A DNA stretch of 64,000 bases from JBGAHD01 sp044226395 (GTDB taxonomy: Bacteria; Pseudomonadota; Gammaproteobacteria; Xanthomonadales; Ahniellaceae). The notes under the pieces are model-generated. The model made no database searches, was not told the DNA's origin, and saw only the letters and a list, made by a program, of their open reading frames with translations. Positions 1-8,727 of this stretch are shown here, in pieces (within the stretch, counting starts at the first letter, position 1; each line of letters starts with the position of its first letter). Both the position numbers and the translations under genes were made by a program. The stretch is taken from assembly GCA_044226395.1 (NCBI GenBank), contig JBGAHD010000001.1:744001-808000 (forward strand), read 5' to 3'.

Positions 1-230
1 GCCAGATGCGTTTCGACCGTGTCGGTGTCGACCTCGGCGATCTGCAGGAAGACCTCGATGGCCTTGTCCGGCTGCTCGTTCAACAAATAGTTGAGGCCGC
101 GGAAGTAATTGGTGCGCAGACGCGTCACCTGCTGGCCACTGACGCGCTCGGAACCGCGCCGCGCCAGATACCAGCTCAGGGTCGCCGCCAGCGGCAGCAG
201 CAACCAGAACAGACCGACTTCGGAACTCAT
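1..230 (-). CDS. lapB: LapB (YciM) lipopolysaccharide assembly protein, N-terminal part
   Basis: Only the first 76 codons are in the window; the gene runs off the left edge. The start reads MSSEVGLFWLLLPLAA, one membrane anchor, then 'NYFRGLNYLLNEQPDKAIE', which is the first TPR repeat typical of LapB. The family is an inner-membrane heat-shock TPR/rubredoxin protein that tunes LpxC proteolysis by FtsH and so balances LPS against phospholipid synthesis. Its ATG overlaps the stop of lapA by the ATGA arrangement, so the two are probably translationally coupled. The identification rests on the N-terminal sequence plus the lapA neighbour. Confidence 0.93.
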   Translation of the reverse strand, partial: MSSEVGLFWLLLPLAATLSWYLARRGSERVSGQQVTRLRTNYFRGLNYLLNEQPDKAIEVFLQIAEVDTDTVETHL

Positions 231-502
231 CGCCGCGGCGCTTCGACCTGGGCGGCGACCTGCGCCTGCTGGCGCTGGGCGGACAACAGACGTAGCCGCA
301 GCGGCATGATCACCGCCGTCCACAACACGGCGCCGGCGAGCAAGAAGCCCGCGACCAGCGCGGCCAGCACCAGCACGCCCAGGGGCACGCGCCAGGTGGC
401 GAAATAAACATCGAGCTTGACCGAATCGGCGTTGATCGCGCTGAAGACGATACCGATCAGGGCGACCAAGGCCGCGATCGTCAACAGCATCCAACGCTTC
501 AT
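227..502 (-). CDS. lapA: LapA domain (DUF1049) inner-membrane protein
   Basis: A 91-residue protein starting MKRWMLLTIAALVALI with two hydrophobic segments (about 5-25 and 42-65) flanking a short 'NADSVKLDVYFATWRVPLG' loop, the signature of the LapA/YciS family. It pairs with LapB in regulating LPS synthesis. The ATG at 502 has a GAGGAC ribosome site just upstream; a longer frame exists but its first 33 residues are arginine-rich and unlike the family. The stop overlaps the lapB start. Confidence 0.93.
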   Translation of the reverse strand: MKRWMLLTIAALVALIGIVFSAINADSVKLDVYFATWRVPLGVLVLAALVAGFLLAGAVLWTAVIMPLRLRLLSAQRQQAQVAAQVEAPRR

Positions 503-611
503 GATTCGTCCTCGGTCGCGCAAGGCAGTCGGGAGCATCGCTTTACGCGTGACGCGATGCAAGCCCGTGGGGCGCGCTCGCGAAGGCGCGCGACGCGGCA
601 TTCAGCCCGCG

Positions 612-929
612 CTATTCCTCGTGACCGGTGATTGGATGACCGGCCAGGGCGCCGGCATTGACGCGCTCGCGCAATTCCTTGCCCGGCTTGAAATGCGGCA
701 CGTGCTTGCCCGGCAACGCCACGGAATCACCGGTCTTGGGATTGCGACCGATGCGCGGCGGACGGAAATGCAGGGAAAAACTGCCGAACCCGCGGATCTC
801 GATGCGCTCGCCGCGCGCGAGTTCCTGGCTGATCTGTTCGAGCAGTTCCTTGACGGACAGCTCGACATCGTGGAAGGCCAGATGCGTTTGACGTCGCGCC
901 AGCGCTTCGATGAGTTCGGACTTGGTCAT
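612..929 (-). CDS. ihfB: Integration host factor beta subunit
   Basis: A 105-residue HU/IHF-fold protein beginning MTKSELIEALARRQ. The DNA-bending beta arm carries 'RGFGSFSLHFRPPRIGRNPKTG', with the Pro of the intercalating ribbon present, and the C-terminus ends 'KPGKELRERVN' plus a short tail. IhfB pairs with IhfA to bend DNA sharply at promoters, origins and recombination sites. The start at 929 is chosen because it matches the family and has AAGG upstream; an in-frame extension would add 25 unrelated residues. It follows rpsA, the usual order in this supraoperon. Confidence 0.95.
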   Translation of the reverse strand: MTKSELIEALARRQTHLAFHDVELSVKELLEQISQELARGERIEIRGFGSFSLHFRPPRIGRNPKTGDSVALPGKHVPHFKPGKELRERVNAGALAGHPITGHEE

Positions 930-972
930 GGCCTTGAGTATAGGACTCTGGCGGTTCGGCGGATCAACGGGA

Positions 973-1027
973 TGCGACGCGGTCGCCCGCGTCGCATCGG
1001 CCAACGGCGCCCGGTCGCCCGGGCGCC
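973..1027 (-). terminator. Two consecutive GCGA-tetraloop hairpins between rpsA and ihfB
   Basis: Two perfect stem-loops lie directly after the rpsA stop. Reading the minus-strand transcript, the first (1027-1006) has 9-bp arms around GCGA and the second (996-973) has 10-bp arms around GCGA. Both loops are GNRA tetraloops. No uridine run follows either, so this is not a classical intrinsic terminator. A processing, stability or attenuation role between rpsA and ihfB is more likely, and that is inference. Confidence 0.55.
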
Positions 1028-1034
1028 TGGTCGC

Positions 1035-2705
1035 TTACTCGCCGCGACTGAGCTGTTCCTTGAGCAGCGCACCCAACTTGGTGGTGCCGCCCGAGGCGCT
1101 CTGGTACTCGGCGAGAACATCTTGCAGCTCTTGCTCGTCCTTGGCGCGGATCGACAACTGCAAGGTGCGACCCTTGCGATCCATGCCCACGAACTTGGCC
1201 TCGACCTCGTCGCCGACCTTCAGATGGGCCGTGGCGTCCTCGACCCGCTCCTTGGCGATGTCGGAAGCGCGCAGATAGCCCTCGATGCCGTCGCTGATCT
1301 CGATCGTGGCGCCCTTGGCGTCCACGGCCGTGACCTTGCCACGCACGATCGAGCCGCGCGGGTGGTTGGCCATGAAGGTGCCGAACGGATCCTGCTCGAG
1401 CTGCTTGATGCCCAGCGAGATGCGCTCGCGCTCGGGATCGACCGCCAGCACGACGGCCTCGACTTCCTCGCCCTTCTTGAAGTTGCGAACGAGGTCCTCG
1501 CCCGTGCCCTGCCAGGAGATGTCCGACAGATGCACCAGGCCATCGATGCCACCGTCCAGGCCCACGAAGATGCCGAAATCGGTGATCGACTTGATGGTGC
1601 CGCGCACGCGGTCGTTCTTCTTGTGGGTGGCGGCGAACGCTTCCCACGGATTGGCCTGGGTCTGCTTGATGCCCAGCGAGATGCGGCGGCGCTCTTCGTC
1701 CACGTCGAGCACCATGACCTCGACCTCGTCGCCGACCTGGACGATCTTCGACGGGTTGACGTTCTTGTTGGTCCAATCCATTTCGGACACGTGCACCAGG
1801 CCTTCCACGCCCGGCTCGATTTCGACGAAGCAGCCGTAGTCTGTGACGTTGGAGACCTTGCCGTACAGACGCGCGCCGGTCGGATAACGACGGGCGATGT
1901 TGACCCACGGATCCTCGCCCAGCTGCTTGAGACCCAGCGAGACGCGGTTGCGCTCGCGGTCGAAGCGCAGCACGCGCACTTCGAGCTCGTCGCCGACGTT
2001 GACCACTTCGGACGGGTGACGCACGCGCTTCCACGCCATGTCGGTGATGTGCAGCAGGCCGTCGATGCCGCCCAGATCCACGAACGCGCCGTAGTCGGTG
2101 AGGTTCTTGACCACGCCCTTGACCACCGCGTTTTCCTGCAGGCGCTCGAGCAGCTGCTCGCGCTCGGCCGAGAATTCGCTTTCGACCACGGCGCGGCGGC
2201 TCACCACCACGTTATTGCGCTTGCGATCGAGCTTGATGATCTTGAACTCGAGTTCCTTGCCCTCGAGGTAGACCGGATCGCGCACCGGACGGACATCGAC
2301 CAGCGAGCCCGGCAGGAACGCGCGAACGTCCTTGATATCGACCGTGAAGCCGCCCTTGACCTTGCCGCTGATGCGACCGGTGACGGTTTCGTTGTTCTGG
2401 TGGGCCTTTTCCAGGTCGTCCCACACCAGCGCGCGCTTGGCCTTTTCGCGCGACAAACGGGTTTCGCCGAACCCGTCTTCGAGGGCGTCCAGCGCCACTT
2501 TCACTTCGTCGCCGACGTTAACTTCCAACTCGCCGCGTTCGTTGCGGAATTGCTCGATCGGCACGATGCCTTCGGACTTCAGTCCGGCATTGACGATCAC
2601 GACGTCGGAGCGGATCTCGACGATGATGCCCGACACGATCGTGCCCGGCTTGAGTTTGGTCAGCTGCTGGCTGCGCTCAAACAGTTCGGCAAAACTTTCA
2701 GTCAT
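1035..2705 (-). CDS. rpsA: 30S ribosomal protein S1
   Basis: A 556-residue protein starting MTESFAELFERSQQ, the standard S1 opening, with six successive S1/OB repeats. Each carries a G-x-(V/I)-x(5-8)-G-(A/C/I)-F/T-V/I pattern, for example 'NLTDYGAFVDLGGIDGLLH', 'NVTDYGCFVEIEPGVEGL' and 'SITDFGIFVGLDGGIDGL'. Length matches the roughly 557-residue gammaproteobacterial protein. S1 binds mRNA on the small subunit and is needed to initiate on structured messages. It sits between cmk and ihfB as expected; 267 bp upstream is available for its own leader and promoter. Confidence 0.98.
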   Translation of the reverse strand: MTESFAELFERSQQLTKLKPGTIVSGIIVEIRSDVVIVNAGLKSEGIVPIEQFRNERGELEVNVGDEVKVALDALEDGFGETRLSREKAKRALVWDDLEKAHQNNETVTGRISGKVKGGFTVDIKDVRAFLPGSLVDVRPVRDPVYLEGKELEFKIIKLDRKRNNVVVSRRAVVESEFSAEREQLLERLQENAVVKGVVKNLTDYGAFVDLGGIDGLLHITDMAWKRVRHPSEVVNVGDELEVRVLRFDRERNRVSLGLKQLGEDPWVNIARRYPTGARLYGKVSNVTDYGCFVEIEPGVEGLVHVSEMDWTNKNVNPSKIVQVGDEVEVMVLDVDEERRRISLGIKQTQANPWEAFAATHKKNDRVRGTIKSITDFGIFVGLDGGIDGLVHLSDISWQGTGEDLVRNFKKGEEVEAVVLAVDPERERISLGIKQLEQDPFGTFMANHPRGSIVRGKVTAVDAKGATIEISDGIEGYLRASDIAKERVEDATAHLKVGDEVEAKFVGMDRKGRTLQLSIRAKDEQELQDVLAEYQSASGGTTKLGALLKEQLSRGE

Positions 2706-2972
2706 TGTAGTTCCCAGTTGACTCGGGCCGCCTCGTCGCGTCGCGGGTTATCCGCTCAGGTCCGACGATCGACCCACCGGTCGGTGGCGCTTGCGCGCCG
2801 TGGTCAAACCCGCCGCGAGCGGCGGGGCCTTTGCCGCGACGGAGCGAGCTCCGCACGGTTCCATCACGCGCGCGCCGTGGCCCAAGGCCCGTCGCGCGCG
2901 AACACCAACGCCTGCCGCGGGCCTTGCCCGCGCATCTAATCCCTTTCGCGTGAAGTGGCGCGGAAGTTCGCG
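2706..2972 (-). promoter_or_regulatory. rpsA upstream leader region with two stem-loops
   Basis: The 267 bp between cmk and rpsA contain no gene. Two perfect inverted repeats are visible: 2774-2787 (CCACCG arms, 2-nt centre) and 2809-2826 (CCCGCCG arms around CGAG). Read on the minus strand the second is followed by TTTGACC, only a weak U-run. In other gammaproteobacteria rpsA is autoregulated through a structured leader, so these may belong to such a leader. No convincing -35/-10 pair was found by eye. Confidence 0.4.
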
Positions 2973-3683
2973 CTAGCGCGTGCCGCGAAGTGACGCCGGC
3001 ACCAGACTCAGCACGCGTTCGACCACGACCTCGATCGGCATCCCGGTGGTGTCGAGTCCGATCGCGTCGTCGGCGGGTCGGGTCGGGGCCACGGGGCGCG
3101 AGGCATCGCGGGCGTCACGCGCCAGAATGTCACGCAAAAGGGTGGCGAGTGTAACGTCCAAACCCTTTTGCTTCAACTGCTTATAACGGCGCTCTGCCCG
3201 TTCTTCGGCGCTGGCGGTCAAAAACACCTTGAGCACGGCGTCGGGGAAGATCACCGTGCCCATGTCGCGACCGTCCGCGACCAGGCCCGGCGCCTGCCGA
3301 AACGACCGCTGCTTGTCGACCAGGGCGGCGCGCACTTCGGGGATGGCGGCGATGGCCGAGGCCGTGGCGCCGCAGGTCTCGGTGCGAATTTCCTCATGCG
3401 CTTCAACACCATCCACGAACACCAGGGGGTCGGCGCCGGCCCGATCGACAAAGCGGATGTCGGTGCGCAGGGCGCAGTTACTCAAGGACGGGATGTCGTC
3501 GAATTCGATCTCGGCCCAGCTCGCGGCCAGACTGACCGCGCGGTAGAGCGCGCCGGAATCCAGGAAATGCCAGCCCAGTCGTTCGGCCACGGCGCGACTG
3601 ATCGTGCCCTTGCCCGACCCGCTGGGCCCGTCGATGGTCAGCACGGGAACGGGGTGAGCGGCTTGGCGGGCGTCTGCGGTCAT
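2973..3683 (-). CDS. cmk: Cytidylate kinase
   Basis: A 236-residue NMP kinase that phosphorylates CMP and dCMP with ATP. The P-loop 'IDGPSGSGKGT' is near residue 16, followed by 'LDSGALYRA', the CMP-binding 'DGRDMGTVIFPDA' and the lid-region arginines in 'SAEERAERRYKQL'. The ATG at 3683 is chosen because translation from further upstream adds about 31 residues without family similarity. It lies between aroA and rpsA in the conserved order, with 129 bp separating it from aroA. Confidence 0.96.
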   Translation of the reverse strand: MTADARQAAHPVPVLTIDGPSGSGKGTISRAVAERLGWHFLDSGALYRAVSLAASWAEIEFDDIPSLSNCALRTDIRFVDRAGADPLVFVDGVEAHEEIRTETCGATASAIAAIPEVRAALVDKQRSFRQAPGLVADGRDMGTVIFPDAVLKVFLTASAEERAERRYKQLKQKGLDVTLATLLRDILARDARDASRPVAPTRPADDAIGLDTTGMPIEVVVERVLSLVPASLRGTR

Positions 3684-3812
3684 GTCGGGACTCGATGGGG
3701 TGAAGGCCGAATCACCCCGATCCGGCGGCGTTTCGGACAAGAGCAATCTCGACGGCGCGCCCGCGCGAGCCCCCACGGGGACCGCGCGCGCGCTGAATAC
3801 CTTCGGGATCGA

Positions 3813-5135
3813 CTAGGCGTCGCGCAGTTCGAAGCCCACCGAGCGCGCCAATTCGACGAACCCGGGGAACGATGTCGCGACGTTCTCGCAGTCGCCAATG
3901 GTAACCGGGCCGGAGGCCACTTGGGCAGCCACGGCGGCGGCCATGGCGATGCGATGATCGCCCAGGCTGTCGACGCGCGCGCCATTGAGCGCGGCGCCGC
4001 CTTGGATGATGGCGCCATCGGGCGTCTCTTCGATGCTCGCGCCCATGGCGCGCAGCACGCGCGTCATCGCGGCCAAGCGATCGGATTCCTTGACCCGCAA
4101 CTCGGCCGCGCCGCTGACGCGCGTCTCGCCTTCGGCGCGCGTGGCGGCGACGAAGAAGGCGGGAAACTCGTCGATCATGTCCGGCACCAGGGCCTCGGGC
4201 ACGGCAATGCCGCGCAGGCGCGCGTGACGCACGCGCAGGTCGGCCACGGGTTCGTCGCCGACTAGACGCTCGTTGCTGGCGACGATGTCCGCGCCCATCA
4301 GGCGCAAGGCGCTGATCACGCCGGTGCGCAGGGCATTCATGCCCACGCCTTCGAGCAACAGATTGGAACCGGGGATCACACTCGCCGCGACCAGAAAGAA
4401 CGCCGCCGAAGACACATCGGAAGGCACGGTCAGTTCGGTCGCGCGCAAACGCGCGCCTTCCGACACGGCGATCCAGCCGTCGCTTTCGCTCACCGTCACG
4501 CCGAACGCGCGCAGCATGCGTTCGGTGTGATCGCGCGTGGCATGCGGCTCGCGCACGCGCGTGGTGCCGCGTGCGTAAAGCCCTGCGAGCAGCACGCAGG
4601 ATTTGACCTGCGCGCTCGCCACGGGTGAGGCGTAGTCGATGCCCACCAGCCCTTCCGGCGCGGGCAGAATGCGCAGCGGCGCCAGCCCGCCTTCACGCGA
4701 TTCGATCCGCGCGCCCATGCGCGACAGCGGATCGAGCACGCGCTTCATCGGTCGACGCGACAGCGACTCATCGCCAATCAAGGTGCTTTCGAAACGTTGG
4801 CCCGCCATCACGCCCGCGAGCAGGCGCATGCCGGTGCCGGCATTGCCCATGTCGAGCACGCCTTCGGGCTTTTGCAGGCCATGCAGGCCCACGCCATGGA
4901 CGATGCGTTCGCCCGGCGCGGGCGCTTCGATGCGCACGCCCATGGCGCGAAACGCGGCGGCGGTGTGCAGGGTGTCTTCGCCTTCGAGGAAGCCGCGCAC
5001 GCGCGTGATGCCTTCGGCGAGACTGCCAAACATGATCGAGCGATGCGATATGGACTTATCCCCGGGCACGCGCAAGCGGCCGGTCAGGGGCTGGCCGCGT
5101 TGCGCCAGCCAATCGAGCGTCTTCGCCGAACTCAT
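3813..5135 (-). CDS. aroA: 3-phosphoshikimate 1-carboxyvinyltransferase (EPSP synthase)
   Basis: A 440-residue enzyme of the shikimate pathway that adds enolpyruvate from PEP to shikimate-3-phosphate. Visible signatures are 'PGDKSISHRS' near the start, 'NAGTGMRLLAGV' around residue 90, 'LRVKESDRLAAM' and 'GDHRIAMA' near the C-terminus. The start at 5135 overlaps the hisC stop (ATGA), implying translational coupling. In some pseudomonads a tyrA domain is fused to this gene; here aroA is free-standing and no tyrA is nearby. Confidence 0.97.
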   Translation of the reverse strand: MSSAKTLDWLAQRGQPLTGRLRVPGDKSISHRSIMFGSLAEGITRVRGFLEGEDTLHTAAAFRAMGVRIEAPAPGERIVHGVGLHGLQKPEGVLDMGNAGTGMRLLAGVMAGQRFESTLIGDESLSRRPMKRVLDPLSRMGARIESREGGLAPLRILPAPEGLVGIDYASPVASAQVKSCVLLAGLYARGTTRVREPHATRDHTERMLRAFGVTVSESDGWIAVSEGARLRATELTVPSDVSSAAFFLVAASVIPGSNLLLEGVGMNALRTGVISALRLMGADIVASNERLVGDEPVADLRVRHARLRGIAVPEALVPDMIDEFPAFFVAATRAEGETRVSGAAELRVKESDRLAAMTRVLRAMGASIEETPDGAIIQGGAALNGARVDSLGDHRIAMAAAVAAQVASGPVTIGDCENVATSFPGFVELARSVGFELRDA

Positions 5136-6253
5136 GCCAGAGCCTTCCCGAGCGCGGCCATTAAGGCCGCGTTCTCCGCTTCGGAACCGATCGAAATGCG
5201 CAGGCACGTGGGCAGGCCATAGCCGCCCATCGGCCGCACGACCACGCCTTGCTCCAGCAGGCGCGCTTCGATCGGCCGAGCCTCGCGCGCGAAATCGATG
5301 AGGATGAAATTGGTGCGCGAAGGATGCACGCGCAGGCCCAGCGCCTCGACTTCGCGACTCATCTTGGCGCGCATGACCGCGGTTTGCTCGCGCCCCGCGC
5401 GCACATGCGCTTGGTCCTCCAACGCGACGCGCGCGGCCAGCAAGGCCAGCGCGTTGACATTGAAGGACTCGCGCAGCCGATTGATCACATCGACCACGCT
5501 CGCGCTCGCCACCGCGTAACCGACGCGCAAACCCGCAAGGCCATAGCCCTTGGAAAACGTGCGCGTGACGATGACATTGTCGAAGCGCGCGCGCAGCGCG
5601 ACGGTGTCGCCAACGCCATCGGCGGGATCGACGAACTCGTGATACGCCTCGTCGACCACGACCGGCACGTCGGTTGGCACGCGCTCGAGGAAGCGCGTGA
5701 GCTCGGCCTGCGTGAACCACGTGCCGGTGGGATTGTTGGGATTGGCCAGATAGATCAGCCGCGTGCGCGGCGTGATCGCGCGCGCCAGCGCGTCAAGATC
5801 GTGACCGCGCGGCATCGCCGCGTCGAGCCCCAAGGCCGGCACGCGCACGGGCGTGGCGCCGACCGCGGCGGTGGCGATCGGAAACACGGCGAATCCGAAT
5901 TCGCTGAACACGACTTCATCGCCCGGCGCGGCGAAGCATTGCGCCAGCAGCATCAGCAATTCGTGCGAGCCATTACCGAGCACGATCTCGTCGACGCCAG
6001 CGCCGAGGAAAGCGCCCAGCGCGCGACGCAAGGCCAAGCCCAGCGGATCGGGATAGCGAAAGATCTCTTCGACCGGCGCCTTCGCCAACGCGTCGCGCAC
6101 GGCGGGCGATGGGCCGAAGGGATTCTCGTTCGAGCCCAGTTCGGCCAGGGTCGCGGACGCGAAACGCGCGCGCAACGCCGGCAAATCGTGACCAGGATCG
6201 TAGGCCTTCAAGCGCCCGATGATCGGCGTCGGGCGCGCGGTGAATGCGGTCAT
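5132..6253 (-). CDS. hisC: Histidinol-phosphate / aromatic aminotransferase (HisC family)
   Basis: A 373-residue fold-type I PLP enzyme. It shows 'LGSNENPFGPSP' near residue 40, 'NPNNPTGTW' and the PLP lysine in 'TRTFSKGYGLAGLRVGY'. Within the Jensen supraoperon this paralogue (HisHb) is thought to act on aromatic keto acids such as phenylpyruvate or prephenate as well as imidazole-acetol phosphate. Its place between pheA and aroA supports the aromatic role, though specificity cannot be read from sequence. The last 4 nt overlap the aroA start. Confidence 0.93.
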   Translation of the reverse strand: MTAFTARPTPIIGRLKAYDPGHDLPALRARFASATLAELGSNENPFGPSPAVRDALAKAPVEEIFRYPDPLGLALRRALGAFLGAGVDEIVLGNGSHELLMLLAQCFAAPGDEVVFSEFGFAVFPIATAAVGATPVRVPALGLDAAMPRGHDLDALARAITPRTRLIYLANPNNPTGTWFTQAELTRFLERVPTDVPVVVDEAYHEFVDPADGVGDTVALRARFDNVIVTRTFSKGYGLAGLRVGYAVASASVVDVINRLRESFNVNALALLAARVALEDQAHVRAGREQTAVMRAKMSREVEALGLRVHPSRTNFILIDFAREARPIEARLLEQGVVVRPMGGYGLPTCLRISIGSEAENAALMAALGKALA

Positions 6254-6360
6254 GCGCGCGGAGTCTTCATGGCTGGTGGCGAAACCGGCGCGAACGCGAA
6301 GCGCGCGCCGGCGGAAGGAATGAGAACAAGTCGTCGCATGCGCTCGGCGGCGATGATCGA

Positions 6361-7554
6361 CTAGTTCACCGCCACCGGATACGAACCGAGGATGCGCACC
6401 TGCGCGGCGAACTCTCCGAGCTCGCCCAGCGCGCGGCGCACCGGATCCTCGTGCACGTGGCCGGCGATGTCGATGAAGAACGCGTACTGCCACTTGCCCT
6501 CGTGCGAGGGGCGTGACTCGATGCGGTTCATGCTCACGCCGTGCTCGGCCAAGGGACGCAGCACGCTGTACAGCGCGCCGGGTCGATCGTTGACGAAGAC
6601 CAGCAGCGAGGTGCGGTCATTGCCCGAGGGCGGGAACAACTCGCGACCCACCACCAGAAAGCGCGTGGTGTTGTCCGGGCGATCCTCGATCGGGCCGGCC
6701 ACGGCCTTGAGGTTGTAGACATGACCGGCCGATTCGCCGGCGATGGCCGCGGCATCATCGGCATTGCGCGCGCGGCGCGCCGCTTCGGCATTGCTGGCCA
6801 CGGCCACGCGTTCGGCCTTGGGCAGATGCGCGCGCAGCCACGCCTTGCACTGCGCCAGCGATTGCGGATGCGAGTAGACGCGTTCGATGTCTTCCAGGCG
6901 ACCCGTGCGCGACAACAGGAACTGATGCACGCGCAGCTCGACTTCGCCGCAGATCTTGAGGCTCGAAGTCAGGAACATGTCGAGCGTCGACTGGATCGTG
7001 CCCTGCCCCGAGTTCTCCACCGGCACCACGCCGAAGTCGGCATTGCCGGCTTCGACTTCCTGGAACACTTCCTCGATCGACGACAACGGCAAGCCATGCG
7101 CGGAATGACCAAAGTGCTTGTGCACGGCCTGTTGCGAGAACGTGCCTTCGGGTCCGAGAAAGCCGATGCGCAGCGGCTCCTGTTGCGCCAGGCACGCCGA
7201 CATCACTTCGCGAAACAGGCGCACCAGCACGTCGTCGGCCAGCGGGCCTTGATTGCGATCGACCACGCGGCGCAGCACCTGCGCCTCGCGCTCGGGCCGG
7301 TAATACTCGACCGCGGCCTTGAGCGGGCCCTTGGCCTTGCCGACCTGACGCGCGAACTGCGCGCGTTCCTGGATCAATTCCTGGATGCGCTGGTCGATCT
7401 CATCGATGCGACCGCGCACCTTGAGCAGATCCGGCGACGGCGGCGCGGCCGCGGGCGCGGTCGCCAATGCCTTCGCGACGGACGCTTTTCGCGTCACGGA
7501 CTTGCGCTTCGCGTCCGCCTTGGGCGGCGCGGCCTTGCCGGTTTTCTTGCTCAT
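6361..7554 (-). CDS. pheA: Bifunctional chorismate mutase / prephenate dehydratase (P-protein)
   Basis: A 397-residue protein with four parts. Residues 1-42 are a Lys/Ala-rich extension. An AroQ chorismate mutase helix bundle follows (about 43-125, 'VRGRIDEIDQRIQELI'). The prephenate dehydratase domain (about 128-305) starts 'IGFLGPEGTFSQQA' and contains the catalytic TTRF at 296-299. A C-terminal ACT domain carries the Phe-binding 'GALYSVL' and ESRP (346-349). It converts chorismate to phenylpyruvate, with probable feedback inhibition by phenylalanine. Four bases separate it from serA upstream; 107 bp without obvious features precede hisC. Confidence 0.97.
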   Translation of the reverse strand: MSKKTGKAAPPKADAKRKSVTRKASVAKALATAPAAAPPSPDLLKVRGRIDEIDQRIQELIQERAQFARQVGKAKGPLKAAVEYYRPEREAQVLRRVVDRNQGPLADDVLVRLFREVMSACLAQQEPLRIGFLGPEGTFSQQAVHKHFGHSAHGLPLSSIEEVFQEVEAGNADFGVVPVENSGQGTIQSTLDMFLTSSLKICGEVELRVHQFLLSRTGRLEDIERVYSHPQSLAQCKAWLRAHLPKAERVAVASNAEAARRARNADDAAAIAGESAGHVYNLKAVAGPIEDRPDNTTRFLVVGRELFPPSGNDRTSLLVFVNDRPGALYSVLRPLAEHGVSMNRIESRPSHEGKWQYAFFIDIAGHVHEDPVRRALGELGEFAAQVRILGSYPVAVN

Positions 7555-7558
7555 GCCT

Positions 7559-8719
7559 TCAGATCACGCGGACGGACAGGATGCCGTCGATGGCCTTGAG
7601 CTCGGCGACCACGGCCTCGGGCACGGCGGACTCGACGTCGACCAAGTTATACGCGAGCTCGCCGCGCGACGCATTGTGCATCTGCACGATGTTGAGCCCG
7701 GCGGCGCCGAGCACGTGCGAGAGCTGACCGATCATGTTGGGCACGTTGCGGTTGGCCACGCACACGCGATGCGAGCCGGCGCGGGTCATGCGCGTGGTCG
7801 GAAAGTTCACGGCATTGACGATGTTGCCGTTCTCCAGGTACTCGCGCACCTGATCGACCACCATCACGGCGCAGTTTTCCTCGGCCTCGAGCGTCGACGC
7901 GCCCAGATGCGGCAGCGCGATCACGCGCGGATCGCCGACCTGCGCGGGCTTGGGGAAATCGGTGACGTAGCGCGCGATCTTGCCTTCGTCGAGACCGCGC
8001 TTGAGCGTCGCCGCGTCGATGATCCCGTCGCGCGAAAAATTGAGCAGCACCACGCCGCTCTTCACCGCCGCCAGCGCCGCTTCGCCAAACAAACCGCGCG
8101 TCGCGTCATTGAGCGGCACGTGGAAGCTGATGTAGTCCGACGCCGCGAACAACTCGGTCAAACTACCGGCCTTGACCACGTCGGACGACAACTGCCACGC
8201 GCCTTCGACGGTCATGTGCGGGTCGAGACCGAACACGCGCATGCCCAGCGCGCGCGCGGCATTGGCGACCTTGACGCCGATCGCGCCAAGACCGACCACG
8301 CCGAGCGAACGCCCGGCCAGTTCCGTGCCGGCGAAGCGCTTCTTCTCGGCTTCCATCGCCTGCTCGGGATCGGCGTGATCCTTGAGCGTGGCGGTGAACG
8401 CCAGCGCCTCGGGAATATTGCGTGCCGACAGCAGCATGCCCGCCAGCACCAGTTCCTTCACCGCATTGGCGTTGGCGCCGGGCGCGTTGAACACGACGAC
8501 GCCGCGCTTGGACATCTCGGCCACGGGAATATTGTTGGTGCCCGCGCCCGCGCGGCCAATCGCCTTGAGCGACGGCGGCACGTCGAGCTTGTGCAGATCG
8601 GCCGAGCGCACCAGGATCGCGTCGGCGTCGGCGAGATCGTTGCCCGTGGTGTATTGACCTTGCGGCAGGCGATTGAGGCCTGTCTTGGAAATATTGTTCA
8701 GCGTCTTGATCTTGAACAT
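7559..8719 (-). CDS. serA: D-3-phosphoglycerate dehydrogenase
   Basis: A 386-residue D-2-hydroxyacid dehydrogenase of the short SerA type. The NAD fold shows 'VGLGAIGVKVANAARALG', followed by 'LLNFSRDGIID' and the catalytic-His block 'LPHLGASTLEAEENCA'. A C-terminal ACT domain (about 315-386) suggests amino-acid feedback control, serine being the usual effector. It catalyses the first step of serine synthesis. The ATG at 8719 lies 8 bp after the serC stop, so serC and serA form a serine operon upstream of pheA. serA is not a usual member of this supraoperon at this position. Confidence 0.95.
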   Translation of the reverse strand: MFKIKTLNNISKTGLNRLPQGQYTTGNDLADADAILVRSADLHKLDVPPSLKAIGRAGAGTNNIPVAEMSKRGVVVFNAPGANANAVKELVLAGMLLSARNIPEALAFTATLKDHADPEQAMEAEKKRFAGTELAGRSLGVVGLGAIGVKVANAARALGMRVFGLDPHMTVEGAWQLSSDVVKAGSLTELFAASDYISFHVPLNDATRGLFGEAALAAVKSGVVLLNFSRDGIIDAATLKRGLDEGKIARYVTDFPKPAQVGDPRVIALPHLGASTLEAEENCAVMVVDQVREYLENGNIVNAVNFPTTRMTRAGSHRVCVANRNVPNMIGQLSHVLGAAGLNIVQMHNASRGELAYNLVDVESAVPEAVVAELKAIDGILSVRVI

Positions 8720-8727
8720 GAGCGGTC

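Noticed and set aside
417..2939. Long open frame antisense to rpsA and ihfB
   Set aside because: The minus strand encodes unmistakable S1 and IHF; the plus frame is a GC-rich shadow with no family similarity.
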